DNA from: Ailurus styani | Taxonomy: Eukaryota > Chordata > Mammalia > Carnivora > Ailuridae | Direction: 5' to 3' | Assembly (NCBI GenBank): GCA_002007465.1 | Contig: LNAC01000008.1 | Span: 6,947,487-7,011,486 of the forward strand | Length of the DNA: 64,000 nucleotides | Part shown: piece by piece, positions 1-11,384 of the stretch | Layout of the letters: every line of letters begins with the position of its first letter | Numbering within the stretch: position 1 is the stretch's first letter | The notes under the pieces: generated by a model | What the model was told of the DNA's origin: nothing | Database searches by the model: none | What the model saw: only the letters and a program-made list of their open reading frames with translations | Program-made: the position numbers and the translations under genes

Positions 1-489
1 TTTCTGAGGCTAGATCATAAAAGACATTGTGGCCTCAACCTCCTTTTCTAGGATTACTTGCTCTGGGGTAGGCAACTGCCAATTCATGGACAGTGGAACA
101 GTCCAGGTTCAATACTGAGAAACTGACACCTCCCCCCAATGCCCATGTGGGAAAGGCCATTTTGAAAGCAGATTCTTGAGCCCCAGTCAAGCCTTCAGAC
201 GACTAAATGCTGGCTGCATCTTGACATCAGCACCGTGAGAGACCTCAAGACAAAACCACCTAGCCAAGCTGCTTCTGATTTCCTGATTACCAAAACTCTG
301 TGATAATAATTATTGTTGGTTTAGATGACTAAGTATCAGGGCAATCTGTTACCCAGCAATAGATAATATAATCAGTGAACAGATGAATGTCAGACCTACA
401 CCTTCCCCCCTGTGTCCGTTGCTACCACCGCAGTTTTGAATATATTTGATTGTCATGCTGGCATCACCTAGATATCCTGAAAGCAAAGA
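1..489. other. unique non-coding sequence, nothing recognised
   Basis: AT-rich to average unique sequence. I see no repeat signature, splice-flanked open frame or structural RNA in it. Confidence 0.5.
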
Positions 490-588
490 TGTTCCTTTTT
501 CTCTGGATCCCCATGGCATGGCCTGGTGCCATACCTGACATAGAGCTGTTGCTCAATAAGTAGTTGTTGAATGAATGAGTGCAAAGAG
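490..588 (+). mobile_element. L2/MIR-like LINE 3' end, ancient
   Basis: The segment ends in 'gctcaataagtagttgttga' followed by 'atgaatgag', preceded by 'cctggtgccatacctgacat'. This is the typical decayed tail of mammalian L2-type repeats (a 'cctggcacatagtaggtgctcaataaa'-like end). It is too diverged to assign a subfamily. Confidence 0.5.
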
Positions 589-1820
589 ACGAGTGGAGTC
601 CTAAACCCATTTTCATCAGAGTTCTCCAGTAATCCTAAAAGTATTGCCACAGGGGAGGAAGAAAAGGAATAGATTTTGAATCAGAGCCATGAAATCAGTA
701 GGGTTTTTTCCTTTGGCTTCCAATCATCAATATTTTTCAAAGGTATTTGAAATAGAAGCAGACGTGTTTAGTAAAGAGATCAACACTCTCCCACTACCCA
801 CTTGAGTTGAGGAACAGCCCCTCCTTCCAAGCTACAAAGGTGTAAAATGACCCTTTGCAGGCCACCTCAGTGGGCTGGCTTGTCACTGCTTTGCAAATAC
901 CACAATGCATAGAAATGAATTATATTCAAAATGTGCTTCTTTTCATCTACTTGGAAAATTAGCAAGCAGACATTAAAAATTATAAGAACTATTTATCAAT
1001 GTTAAATATATCATGATCAGGGAGAAAAGCAAGAAAGAAATTTCATGTGCGTCACAAAGACCATATTAGATGCTTCTTCAGATCTTCTTGGCCCCGCCTG
1101 TCTCTCAGCGTAGGCAGTGCTGGCATGACCAGTTCTAGGTAGACTCTGGCCATCTTTTCGGAGCTACAACCCGACAATGTGTGCCCTGTGGTTCTTGGCC
1201 TTCACCCTGGGACTTCTCTGTTAATGCCATCGCCTGGGACCTAGAGGAATCCCACACACACCTACGAAAGAGCAGCCCAGAAGTGTTGGGGGAGTCACCC
1301 CCCCCAGGGAAAGCCTCTGGACCAATGGGGGCTGGGAGCCAATGGAAAAATCTTTCTCCCTTTGTCCCTCCCACCTATTGAAGGTCTTCATATGACTCCT
1401 CAGATGATTTTGGGTTCAGCACTCTGCTGTGCCAAATTTCCTAACACATTCGTGCCTACCCCACTCCCCTACTCCTCATCACTACTCCCTGGAATCTCGT
1501 ACCTCAATCAAATACTTGCACAGAAACCGTTGTCTCAGACTGCTTTCCAGAGAACAAGACCGAGACAAGCATCACAATGTTAGAATAAAAATGTAACCAT
1601 AGGGATAGGAAGCGCAAGGAAAAGCCCCAATATGATGGTAGTAGTTGTGTTGGGGGTGGGGGAAACAGGAGTGATTTTTTTCTCTTTTCTCTATTTTAAA
1701 CATTTTCTTAAATGAAGCTTTACATTTATAGTGAAGAAACTCACATTTAAAAAATCATTTATATTTTAAAAGTCATTGTCAGTACTGACCTATAGAGAAC
1801 AAATGATGGGATATCATTTG

Positions 1821-1877
1821 GAGACCTCTGCTCCCAGAGGTCTCACTGAATTCCTTAAGGAATTGAATTCCTTAAGG
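1821..1877. repeat. hairpin plus short palindromic duplication
   Basis: Positions 1821-1844 form a perfect 9 bp stem (gagacctct / agaggtctc) with a 6-base loop. It is followed directly by two copies of 'gaattccttaagg', containing the palindrome 'ttccttaaggaa'. No transposon boundary or gene is adjacent, so the function, if any, is unknown. Confidence 0.6.
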
Positions 1878-2097
1878 GGCAGGGGCAAGGGAGAACCCAG
1901 GAAGGCACACTGCTGTGTGCAGGGCATGCCGGGAGTGGAGCCCAGTGGCCAGAGTGCTGCTAAGGAGAATCTATCCTTTCTGCCCTGTTGGTTTCTGAAT
2001 TTGCATCAGGTGGTTCTAGGCATTTTTACCAGCTCCATTTTTGGCATTTTCTTCTACTCACAAAGTCTCTATTAATAGTGACACATTTAAACATCCC

Positions 2098-2131
2098 TTC
2101 TTTGGGAAAAGCTCTTCTTTGGGAAAAGCTC
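2098..2131. repeat. 17 bp perfect tandem duplication
   Basis: 'ttctttgggaaaagctc' occurs twice back to back with no mismatches. This is a simple local slippage duplication. Confidence 0.8.
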
Positions 2132-2968
2132 TCCAACTCCTGTGGGGTCTCCTCACCCCACCTAGTCCATGGCCAAGGTTTGTGGGGCTCCCTGGTGGAA
2201 TGTGGTAGGAGGTGGGGGTTCTGCTAGGGGATGACCTACGGGTTCCTATGGGCAGGAACAGTCAAGGCAGCATTTCTGGGTAGGAAGAGAAGTGTTGGAA
2301 CCCAGAGGAGGACAGGGTCGACAGAAGAAAGGTCAGGAGCAGAGGAGGGCAGGGTAAGCAGGGATGTCCCCTCTGAGCTGGTCTGCGATCTTAGAGCCCT
2401 CCATCTCGAGATGGATCCTGGTAGGTGACACACTTGAGGCTGGTAACTCCAGTCAAAGAAGGGAAACAGACACCTGGACATTCCAAACCCCAAATCCCTT
2501 TCCTAGCTGCATTTTCTAGCGATGTTTCCAGAGTCGCCCAGATGGGTTGGTTTTGCTTTTCGTGTGCTGATTTGGGAAATGTCCCCGGAGAATCCCTTGT
2601 ATTCTGGGAAGCCAGATGACAGGGCTTGGGCTAGTGTGTCGAGCACTCTCGAGGCGTCCCTGCACTTCAGGGGATCAATTCGATCCACTGGGCAATGAAA
2701 TGTCAGACACAGAATAGGGTTCCCCAGGGCTGACCCTGTGCCTACAATACCTCCGCACCCTAACCCACACACTAATCCTGAGGCTGCCCTGCTTGTATCT
2801 GGGCCTTGAGAGTTTTTCAAACACACTTTCACAGTGCCCGGGAGGTGACTGGGTCAAACCTTCTGGCCTTCATAGTAAGTGGCCTGTCCATTACGCCCCA
2901 GTCCAGTAGTTTGAAAACTTCTCCTTCTCAGGATCCTATTACACTGTTAAAAATGATTAAAGATCCCA

Positions 2969-3208
2969 GGGCTCCTGGGTGGCTCGGTTAGTTGGGCATC
3001 CAACTCTTGGTTTTGGCTCAGGTTATGATCTCATGGGTCACGGGATTGAGCCCTGCATCGGGCTCTGCATTCAGTGGGGAGTTTGCTTAAGAATCTCTCC
3101 CTCCGCCCCTCTCCTGCCCCTGCTTGCTGGCGTGCTCTCTCTCTAAAATAAATATTTTTAAAAAATATTTAAAATTCTTTAAAAATTAAAAAAATTATAA
3201 ATAAATCT
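2969..3208 (+). mobile_element. SINEC (CAN SINE), older copy
   Basis: A tRNA-Lys-derived carnivore SINE. The head is 'gctcctgggtggctcggtta', followed by the 'ggctcaggttatgatctcat' core, a CT-rich body and an A-rich tail with several AAATAA-like units. Imperfect target-site duplications of about 20 bp flank it: 'aaaatgattaaagatccca' at about 2950 and 'aaaattattgaagatccca' at about 3210. Two or three mismatches between them, and the decayed head, suggest an older insertion. Confidence 0.9.
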
Positions 3209-3542
3209 AAAAATTATTGAAGATCCCACAGAACTTTTGTAAGCCCCATGAGAACAGGGACTGGGATCACCCTTTCCTCAACTTTGTGTGCTCACCCATT
3301 CCCCATTGAATACGCACACAGTAGGTAGTCCATTCTTGTGGCAGGATGAGAAAGAGAGAGGGTGGAAGGGGAATGGAAGGAAAGACCACCCCCGGTCCAA
3401 TGTCACTGTGGTGTTACCCACCCCACCATCTCACCAGTGCCTCCTCTAGATGTCCCTGCTTGCCAGAAGCACCTGCCCCTTCCAGAATGTTGGACAGTGA
3501 CCAATGGTTAGAGCCTGCAACTGGTCATGGTCACCATCATAG

Positions 3543-3878
3543 AGCAGGAACATTCGTGGAGCACTTACTGTGTACCAGCCACTGTTCTCTCTGGATGGTA
3601 TTTACTCTTCAACAAGAGCAACCCTATTTCTCAGTGGTTATTACTATTATTTTTTTGTAAAGAGCTGGCATATACTATGATATTAGTTTCAGGTATGCTG
3701 CCTAGGGATTCAACGATTATATGCATTATGAAATTCGGCTTGGATTATTTTTACAGATGAGGAAACTAAGACACAGAGAGGCTAAATAACCTGTCCACAG
3801 TCACAGAATTAGTAAATAATGGAACCACGGTCCGTTCCAGGCTCTGCAAACCTAACGACCGCTCGATGCTGCCTCTCA
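3543..3878 (-). mobile_element. MIR SINE, interrupted by a nested L1 fragment
   Basis: Reverse-strand MIR. 'gagcacttactgtgtaccag' at about 3558 and 'acagatgaggaaactaagac' from 3752 match the reverse complement of the MIR consensus, as do 'cctgtccacagtcacagaat' and the flanking bases. The element is split at 3655-3743 by an unrelated segment (separate entry). Confidence 0.8.
3655..3743 (-). mobile_element. short 5'-truncated L1 3'-end insertion inside the MIR
   Basis: About 89 bp beginning with a T-run, then 'ggcatatactatgatattag' and 'tttcaggtatgctgcctagg'. It resembles the antisense end of old L1 3' UTRs. A 9 bp direct repeat 'attattttt' flanks it (3646-3654 and 3744-3752). The MIR continues correctly on both sides, which supports a target-primed insertion. 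Confidence 0.55.
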
Positions 3879-4404
3879 AGGTGGGAAAGAAGAATGTGGG
3901 AGTGGCGGCCACGAGACAGAAGCATGTGAATGGAGATGATGAAAGGGAAACAGCTAGGGCAGCAGCCTCTGGTCCACACTCACCACTTCAATGATGAGCA
4001 AATATACCCAAGTTCAGCAGTGTACAGGTAAATGTCTAACCATCCACTCTCTTGAGGGGTAGGGAACTGATGAGTGAGCATTTGCCCATTTGCATGGTGT
4101 AAATATTCTCTTTCCGTGGCAGATTTTGAAAGACCAATGGTTTAACACTAGTTTACAAAGTTTCTGAGTACTTAACAAGGTGCTCTTGGGAACCAGTATG
4201 AGCCCGCTCCAACAGACCACTATCCACGCCAATCCAGCATCACCGATGTGGCCCCTTAGGTACCCAGCAACATACAAGACACTGATGGAACAACTGCCAT
4301 GACTATTACTAATCGCATCATACAAATGACAACACTGAGGCTCCAAGAGATAATCTTCTCAGGGCTACTGAGACTCAAGGGACTCAAATTCAAGTCTCTA
4401 AACC
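3879..4404. other. unique non-coding sequence
   Basis: No repeat family or coding signature is recognised. The 110-codon reverse frame at 4014-4346 has no recognisable domain. Confidence 0.45.
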
Positions 4405-4700
4405 CTCACTAGGCAAGATGGTGACCACAAGCCACACATGACTACTGAACACTAGACGTGTGGCTGGTCCAAGCTGAGATGTCGGTGAACGTATCAAATA
4501 CACACCAGATTCTGAGAACTTTGTTAGAAGAAAAAAGAATGTAAAGGACATATATTTTTACATTAACTGTATGTGGAAATGATAATATTTGGGATACGTT
4601 GGGTTAAATAAAATACATGATTGAAATTAATTTGTTTTCTAACGTGGCCACCAGAAAATTTAAAGTTAGATATCTAGGTCACATTATATTTCTATGAGCA
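4405..4700 (+). mobile_element. ancient DNA-transposon MITE-like repeat (hAT-like)
   Basis: The segment carries 'ccacacatgactactgaaca', 'tgtggctggtccaagctgag', 'tggaaatgataatatttggg', 'ttgggttaaataaaatacat' and 'cacattatatttctatgagc'. This series is familiar from a widespread old mammalian non-autonomous DNA element ('...gtggctactgagcacttgaaatgtggc...'). Family assignment is from memory only. Confidence 0.5.
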
Positions 4701-5320
4701 TGACTCTAGACTCCTGGTCTAATGCTCCCTCCCAAAGCACCAGACACTTCTCATAGTCAGAGATACCAAAATCCCTGCAGAGTCTTGAGCGCAAGAACGC
4801 ATGGGTACGTGCACACACATGCGCAATCCCACCCGTGCAGAGGACTGCTCCCATTCTCTGCCCCCTTCCCCCCCAAACACTCACCACTCACCCCCCCAGA
4901 ACCCCTCAGCTGCCATAAAGGTACGCAACCTCCGCACCTGTCCTCAGAGCACCTGCCTGAGGACCTCATCCCCCACCCCCACCCCCGCCAACTACCTTGA
5001 CGGAAATGGAAATGCTGCCCTCAAGCACCTGCTGGGAGTGCCCCCCACGCACAGATCAGGAGGGCTCTATCGGGATGAGCGGTGGGCAGGGGGCAGGCGG
5101 CCTCCCTCTCACCAGCCTTCCTTTTCTTTGAGGAGCTCTTGCAAGGGAAGGACGTTGACCTCGGTGTTGCGACATTACTGCCCTTGGGTTACAAGAGCAG
5201 CAGCTTATGTTCCCACCCTGCTTTTTCCCCAGCCTTCTTTCTAAATCTTCCAGCTTGAACTTTGGCAGAAGCTTTTCAGAAGCCCACGGCTGCCGACTTG
5301 TCAGAGCATTTGCACACCTT

Positions 5321-5322
<2 letters not shown>
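4701..5322. other. C-rich unique sequence
   Basis: Contains C-rich tracts ('cccccacccccacccccgcc' around 4970-4990). Overlapping open frames up to 147 codons here reflect the low stop frequency of C-rich DNA. No gene is supported. Confidence 0.45.

Positions 5323-5362
<40 letters not shown>
5323..5362. repeat. (TG)20 microsatellite
   Basis: About 20 uninterrupted TG units followed by 'agtgagg'. No transposon tail adjoins it. Confidence 0.95.
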
Positions 5363-5364
<2 letters not shown>

Positions 5365-5584
5365 TGAGGAAAGCAGGAAAATCACCACGTTCTCTGCCAG
5401 CCTCCTCTCTGCCTCATTCACAAGCACACTTGCTCAGCACACCGATGGCCATGCTCTGGCCTCACCACACTGGTTCCCTAATTTTTAGAAGTTGGGCTTT
5501 TTCAAGTTCACAGCTATTAGGCTTCTCCGAAGGATTTGTTTTTCCTTTCCTTAAGCATTAAAAAAAAACAACAACCACCCAAAC

Positions 5585-5870
5585 CAGACCTTCTGGCTCA
5601 GGTGACATTAATCTGACAATTACATGGAGGTAATTATCCAAACGCAGACTCTGGGTTCTATAAACAGACACGGTCACAGCCCTCACTGTGGCCCAGCAGG
5701 ACCCAGTTTCCAGAGGCCTCAGCAACCCCCGGCATCCGTCACAACAGCCAGTGAGGGTTTATAAAGATGCATCACAAAACACAGGTAGGCTCTGCAGATA
5801 CAGCCTTCTTGCTTACAATTGCTTAATTAGACGGAATCTTGCCTGCTGGATTCCAATCAGATGAGCTTCC
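5585..5870. promoter_or_regulatory. candidate conserved non-coding element (homeodomain-like motifs)
   Basis: Unique, non-repetitive DNA with clustered ATTA/TAAT-core motifs ('tacatggaggtaattatcca', 'acaattgcttaattagacgg') and CCAAT/GATA-like words ('attccaatcagatgag'). Such clustering is seen in vertebrate enhancers, but motif matches alone are weak evidence. No alignment could be made. Confidence 0.2.
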
Positions 5871-6623
5871 GTAGACGCATCTGACTACACAAGGCTCTGG
5901 GCTGATGGGGGCAGGGCAATGATGGAAGATTCCGGAACCTGTAGTATGTTAGGATGAGGCCTATGTCGTACAAGTGTGGTACATCTCCCATGTCACACTG
6001 CCATTACTTTGCTTTGAAACCTGCACACGGGGCTGTCCCTCTGGGCCTTAGTTCTTTCCTCAGCAAAATAAGATGGTGGTGAGTCGGCCTCCTGCAGGCT
6101 CAGCAGTATCAGGGCTGCAAGTCGCCACGAACCCCAGTTCCAGCAGGTTTCTCATTTGTTACTTCACATAACGAGAGGCAGAAGAGGGTGCACCTGAAGC
6201 AAGGTGCAATCAGCATTCGATGATCCGATGTCATCACAGGCCCAGGTATCTCCTCTGCTGGCTGTACTGCCTGGGGACATCTGATGACCACACAGCCATC
6301 CCAGAACCCAAACTGCTCAGAACTAAGAGAGCCTAACGTTCCCGCACGTTTCCCAAAGGCTCCTCCTAGAGACCGCCCCTCTCACATCTCACTGGGAAAA
6401 CATGGTCACATGCCCACTCCTGAGCCAGTCATTGGTAAGGGGCAGGGGACCCACGAGATTAGTTTAGAACCGGTGTTGCTTTAACCTGAGTCATCTTTCT
6501 TTGGGTCGGCGGAGGGAGGGTAACCCCTGAGAAACACAGAGGTTCTGTTTACAAGGAAGAAGGTGGGGGGTGGATGTCAGGTGGGCAACCTACAGTGTCT
6601 GCTACGGATACTACTTACATTTT
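5871..6623. other. unique non-coding sequence
   Basis: No recognised repeat or gene. Short overlapping frames only. Confidence 0.45.
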
Positions 6624-6637
6624 AATGGAAAACAGGG

Positions 6638-6834
6638 GCACCTAGGTGACTCAGTAGGTTAAAGCCTCTGCCTTTGGCTCAGGTCATGATCTCAGGGTCC
6701 TGGGATGGAGCCCCGCATCAGGCTCTCTGCTCAGCAGGGAACCTGCTTCCTCCTCGCACTTTGCCTGCCTCTCTGCCTACTTGTGATCCCTTGCACTCTC
6801 TCTCTCTGTCAAATAAATAAAATCTTTTTTAAAA
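6638..6834 (+). mobile_element. SINEC (CAN SINE), younger copy
   Basis: Complete structure: head 'ggcacctaggtgactcagta', core 'ctcaggtcatgatctcaggg', 'ctctgctcagcagggaacct', CT-rich stretch, AAATAAATAAAATC tail. It is flanked by a perfect 14 bp target-site duplication 'aatggaaaacaggg' (6624-6637 and 6835-6848), which indicates a fairly recent insertion. Confidence 0.95.
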
Positions 6835-6848
6835 AATGGAAAACAGGG

Positions 6849-7666
6849 CCGATCTGGTCCTATCCAACCTCTTCCCCTATCCCGCATTTCTATTGTCCTC
6901 TTTTTCCCCCTTTTTATCCCTCTATTCTAGTTATAATTGTAGGAAACATAAGCCAAATCAACTTAAGACCTTTTTTTTTTAAGGAATTTATTGGCTTATA
7001 TTAACCGAGAAGTTGAAGGGGAGATTTGAGCCATCTCCATTCAGGGGATGGAATAGTATCATTAAAGAGGGCTGGATCCTTTCATCCTCTTCATTGCCTG
7101 CTCCGAGCCTGCTTATTTCTGATGGAAGCTCCCGAGCCAGCTTATTTCTGAGGGAAGCTCACTCTCTCTCTCTCTCCTCAGCAGATATGCCTTTGGCAAC
7201 TTAAAGCATCCAAGACCCTCAGTAGTAGGTTCTGGAAGGAGGGTGTTGTGTGGAACATCTTAAGTAGAGGCCACATTTCAGGAAGTTAAGTCTGACCACA
7301 GGTGGGCTGGTTTGGAGCTGGTTTGGAGAGAGAAGAGAACAGAGATAGGGAGACCAGATGGAGGTGGGAATTGACAGGAAGCTGAGTGGGGACCCCGGGG
7401 AGGTGGTGACTAACTCTCTGCTTGGTCCTTGCAAGCAAAGGAGAGTCTTGGTCCAAACTCCTGATCATGTCATTCAAGGCCTGACCCTAACTTCCTTTTC
7501 GGACCATCTCTCCTAGAGCTCGTCAGCACACCCCCCTGTCTGTTTTTAGGCAGATCACGAGAACATGCCCGATGAAGCCCTTGTTCCACCTCTGCCTCAG
7601 TTTCCACATATGACAATAAAAGAGGTACTGGGCGGGCTAGATGATCTCCAACCTCTGCCTCAGCTT
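6849..7666. other. unique sequence with a short tandem duplication
   Basis: No gene or transposon is recognised. A 29 bp duplication lies at 7103-7160 and a short CT run at about 7162-7178. Confidence 0.45.
7103..7160. repeat. 29 bp tandem duplication, two copies
   Basis: Two adjacent 29 bp units (7103-7131 and 7132-7160), each starting 'ccgagcc' and ending 'ggaagctc', differ at two positions. A CT-rich run follows. Confidence 0.8.
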
Positions 7667-7682
7667 TAAAAATCTGATTCCA

Positions 7683-7803
7683 GGAGGGTCTGGCTGGCTC
7701 AGCCAGAAAAGCATGCACATTCGGAAGCCCCACATCGTGAGCCCCACATTTGGAAAAGAGATTACTTTAAAATAATAATAATAAAAATAAAATGATGCCA
7801 TTT
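7683..7803 (+). mobile_element. short tRNA-derived SINE (older SINEC-type), degraded
   Basis: The head 'gggtctggctggctcagcca' and the tail 'agagattactttaaaataat' are those of the short carnivore tRNA-SINE class that lacks the CT-rich body. Approximate target-site duplications flank it: 'taaaaatctgattcca' at about 7667 and 'taaaaaagttgattcca' at about 7802. Confidence 0.75.
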
Positions 7804-7819
7804 AAAAAAGTTGATTCCA

Positions 7820-9540
7820 TAAAATAAATTTCATTAACTTAAGATATATTTTTTTGAGCTTAAATAATTGGTCCAATTTCTGCCTCGATTTTAAGGCAAT
7901 TAAACAACATTAAATCCGTTACTTGTAAAGTCTGAAACCTAAATTGCCTCTGCCTCTGGGGATTCCCCTCACCCCTACCTCACCCCTCCAGACTCAAGGC
8001 TCTGGGAGGGCAGGGGTGAGCCTCAGGACTCCTCGCGCCCCAGCACTCGGAGCATTTCAGGTGAGTGCAACCACTTGCATGGTGACAGCTCAGACGCCGC
8101 CATATTGCTCTGTTTCTGTTACAAGTTCACGAACCCCTCTAATACCAAGTACATTTTTCCCCCTCCAAACTACACAGTTAAGTCCTCCAGGGGAGCAACT
8201 ATTTCCCCTCTGTCTTCTCACACTGTGCCTGCTATATCCACCTCGGGGGGTGGTCGAGCCATGTTGTGGAATCACCCACTCACTCTTCAGCATCAGTGGG
8301 TCTGGCTCAGGGAGCATCCTAGTGAACAAATAGGCCATTTATTTATTTGACAAATATGTACTGAACATCAAATATATGCCAGGAGCTTCTCTAGGCGCTA
8401 GACCCTATTTTCTTCAGAATAGGATGGCCAGCCTCTCAGACAAGGTGGCGCTTGAGAATTACTCTGAAAACCTCCCACCAGTTGACGGCTAAAGGTATCA
8501 GCAAGATAAAATGAGGTACACGAGTTACCAAAGCAATGTGTGTCTGGGTTTCAGATGTTTTATCCTGACAAAATAACTTATTGGTTTTGCTTCCTTTTGT
8601 TGGTTGGGCTCAGGTTATTGTGTTTTGTTTTGTTTTTGTTTTGGACTCAAGTGGCCTATTCATGAAGAAAAGCCAGCATGCACAAAAGGCATAGAAATAA
8701 AATGTAGTAAAGGTAAAAGGAGGTGTTTGGGTTGAGAGTCCACCTGCTTTAGAGGACATTTAGGTCCGGCGATGGGGGTAGGGGTTGGAGGCTCACTGTA
8801 GGGCCAAACCCGCTTAGAGTTTATCACTCTGCTCTGCCTTCCCTGAAACCAAAGGAGGTGATCTGGAAGTCCCTAGACAACAGGAGACAGCCAGTTCTTC
8901 TGGAAACCTAGCCCTCATCCAGTTTGGCACCCTCTGCTCAAAGGACCTGCCAACCACACTCTGAAACAGCCTACCCTCCCTCAGGTTCTGGATGCATTTG
9001 GACAAACCACATTTCTGAATTCTCCATGCTGGAGGCACTCTCATTTCCCTCGTCTCTCTCTGTTGAAGAAAGAAACCCTTTTCCTTTCAAATGGGATCCC
9101 CTGGTTTAAGGGGGAAAAAAATCTATTGAACTTTGTAACTTCCTTTGGTCTCCTGGTAAGACAGATTTGGATTTTGATTCTTTCAAAATGAGAAATTTGC
9201 CTTGTTCTGTAAGATCAGAGATTGGAGGAGTTTCTCTCTTTTCTCTCTCGCTCTCTCTTTTTTCCCTTTTTTAAGCCCCAGGGGCACTGACTGTTGAGGG
9301 AGTGGTGTCTGCTCGGAACTCCTCAGCATGGCACCTGTTCTCCCAGGAGCACCACTCCCCAGCTAGCATGTGCCGCCCACTGCTGGGTTCCAGCCCCACG
9401 TCACCAGAAAACCTCAGGGGGTAGCATTCCCATCCTCACCCACGATGGGGCAATGCTGTGCCTGATGGATAAAAGTGCCTCTTAATGGACCCCCCAAAGG
9501 CCTGGGTTATTTAATGGAAGGAGCCAGCAGTGAGCCTGCC
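7820..9540. other. unique sequence with a weak L2/MIR-like trace
   Basis: 'gtactgaacatcaaatatat' and 'gccaggagcttctctaggcg' at about 8357-8398 resemble an old L2/MIR-type repeat. A CT-rich tract lies at about 9230-9262. Otherwise nothing is recognised, and the 129-codon frame at 7944-8333 shows no domain. Confidence 0.4.
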
Positions 9541-10099
9541 TGGACATTGCCACGTGACCTTGAGCAGGGTGCTGAGCCTCTCAGATCTGTGTGCCCGCTG
9601 TAACATCTGAGGCTGTGGCAGATTGGACATGCTGGGCCTTATTCCTCGGACTGACGCTGACGTGGCAGGAGGCCACTATGCTCAGGATCCCGTATTGGCC
9701 AGACTCGGCTGGCCCCATAATATAACATGTAGAAAGCGTTCCTCTCACCCCACTCACCAAGAAGCGTGACACTTTTCTCGTTCCTGTTTTTTGCAGCAGT
9801 AGCAGCAGAAAGAATACTTTGCAGGATAAAGGAATGAATGAAGAAGCGGAAGAGTGTCCTGGAGGGGAGGGGCCGGGGGTGAAAGATCCGAGTGCAGATG
9901 CAGGAGAAGGTGCCTTATAGGTCAACCTGTCTGCTTGCTGGCATCTGTCCCTCTCTCTCCACCACCCGATTCTCTTTTGGAGAACTCCCTCTTGCCCTCT
10001 CTGCAGATGCTCTGGAGGAACGAGGGGCCAGCAGGTGTCCTGGGAGAGGCCGGCAGCCCTGCTTCCCTGAAAGGCGGAGAGTGGACCCAGTGCCAAGCC

Positions 10100-10297
10100 T
10101 GGGAGTGGAGACCCTCCATTCCTTCCTGCTGTCTAGATCCCCACAGCTGCCTGCTCCTCTCTTCCTGAGACCCAGATACTCAGCTCCATCTTCAATTCTG
10201 TGTCACCTCACATCCTTCCACCAAACACAGCTTCCATTTAAGTCAGCCTGAGTCGGATTCTGTTGCTTGTGACCAAGGGATTCTAACTGTCACGAGC
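10100..10297 (+). mobile_element. possible LTR 3' end (MaLR-like)
   Basis: 'ttaagtcagcctgagtcgga', 'ttctgttgcttgtgaccaag' and 'attctaactgtcacgag' resemble the terminal part of old MaLR-type LTRs. The 5' boundary is not seen and the assignment is weak. Confidence 0.3.
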
Positions 10298-10394
10298 ATT
10301 GAACTTCTTCTCTCCCTCTCTTGCAGCCTCACCCAAGACAGCAAGAGCAAGAGGCATGGGAGGGAGGAAATGAGAGAACAGACAGGACATTAGT

Positions 10395-10596
10395 GGGGTT
10401 TTTTAAAAAAGATTTTATTTATTTGAGAGAGAGAGAGATAGCTAGAGAGCACAAGCGGGGGGAGGGGCAGAGGAAGAGGGAGAAGCAGACTCCCCACTGA
10501 GCAAGGAGCCCAATGAGGGGCTCGATCCTAGGACCCCGCGGTCATGACCTGAATAGAAGGCAGGCTCTTCATTGACCGAGCCACCCAGGCGCCCCA
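10395..10596 (-). mobile_element. SINEC (CAN SINE), reverse orientation
   Basis: Reads T-run, 'aagattttatttatttgaga', GA-rich body, 'ctcgatcctaggaccccgcg', then 'gagccacccaggcgcccc', the complement of the tRNA-derived head. Target-site duplication 'acattagt' at 10387-10394 and 10597-10604. Confidence 0.95.
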
Positions 10597-10949
10597 ACAT
10601 TAGTCTTTTTAAGATTTGTTTTAGCCACAGAGCCCTTTCCCCTTGATTAAGTCGAATGTGACCTACCCAAGGCAGATGAAACAGAACTCCTTGTTATTTT
10701 CAGCTTCCTCCAGCCTGTAACCCATTGCTGACCACTAGGTTCTGCCTCCTGAAAAATAATCAAGGGTGTTGGGCATATTTCCCATCCCGCCTGGTGATGG
10801 GGCACCATGAACCACCCCTGCCCCCGGATCTGCTTCCTCGGATCCACAAATGCCAGCCATCACTTCCTCTGTTAATACTCACATGGGAGGAAGTTTGTTT
10901 TCCTTGGAGGGGGGGTGGGCGGTGGTCAGCAGAGAGGAGGAGAAACAGC

Positions 10950-11165
10950 AGCATTTAGGGAACACTGCCTGTGCTCCAGGCACAGCAGGGAGTTTCATGT
11001 ACATTTTAGGTAGCACACCAAACCCACGAGGTGACTTCCGTTACTATCATTTTGCAGATGAAGAAACTCAAGAGACCAAGACACTGGCTGGAAGGCTCAC
11101 AGATATCAGCGCAGAGCTGGGATTTGAACCCAGGTCTCTTGTGACCTAACACGGGGAGATAGCCA
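10950..11165 (-). mobile_element. MIR SINE
   Basis: Reverse-strand MIR: 'tttgcagatgaagaaactca', 'gctgggatttgaacccaggt' and the preceding 'ctgtgctccaggcacagcag'. These match the complement of the conserved MIR core. Confidence 0.75.
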
Positions 11166-11384
11166 CTCATTAGGCTCTGATCTGGGGTACACAGTATGCC
11201 TCCCCCTGGACATCCGGACCCCCAGCAATCCCTGCCCTGCTCCTCTTCACACAACCCACCACCCTTCCCCTCGTTGCATTTTTTCCTTTCGGCCCTTTGC
11301 TCTCTTTGTATTACCTTAAATCCTTCTGTTTCCATCAGTAGGGCTTTTGCTAAATACTAAGTGAAGGAAGCAGGAACATACGGA

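Larger units (their letters stand above)
589..2968. other. unique non-coding sequence with small local repeats
   Basis: No gene or transposon is recognised here. Open frames of 60-109 codons on both strands overlap one another without a coding signature. Small local structures are listed separately: a hairpin and palindrome cluster at 1821-1877 and a 17 bp tandem at 2098-2131. Confidence 0.5.

Noticed and set aside
9581..10096. 171-codon reverse open frame with overlapping forward frames
   Set aside because: Frames on both strands overlap the same DNA. None has a domain or a start context, so chance is the simplest explanation.
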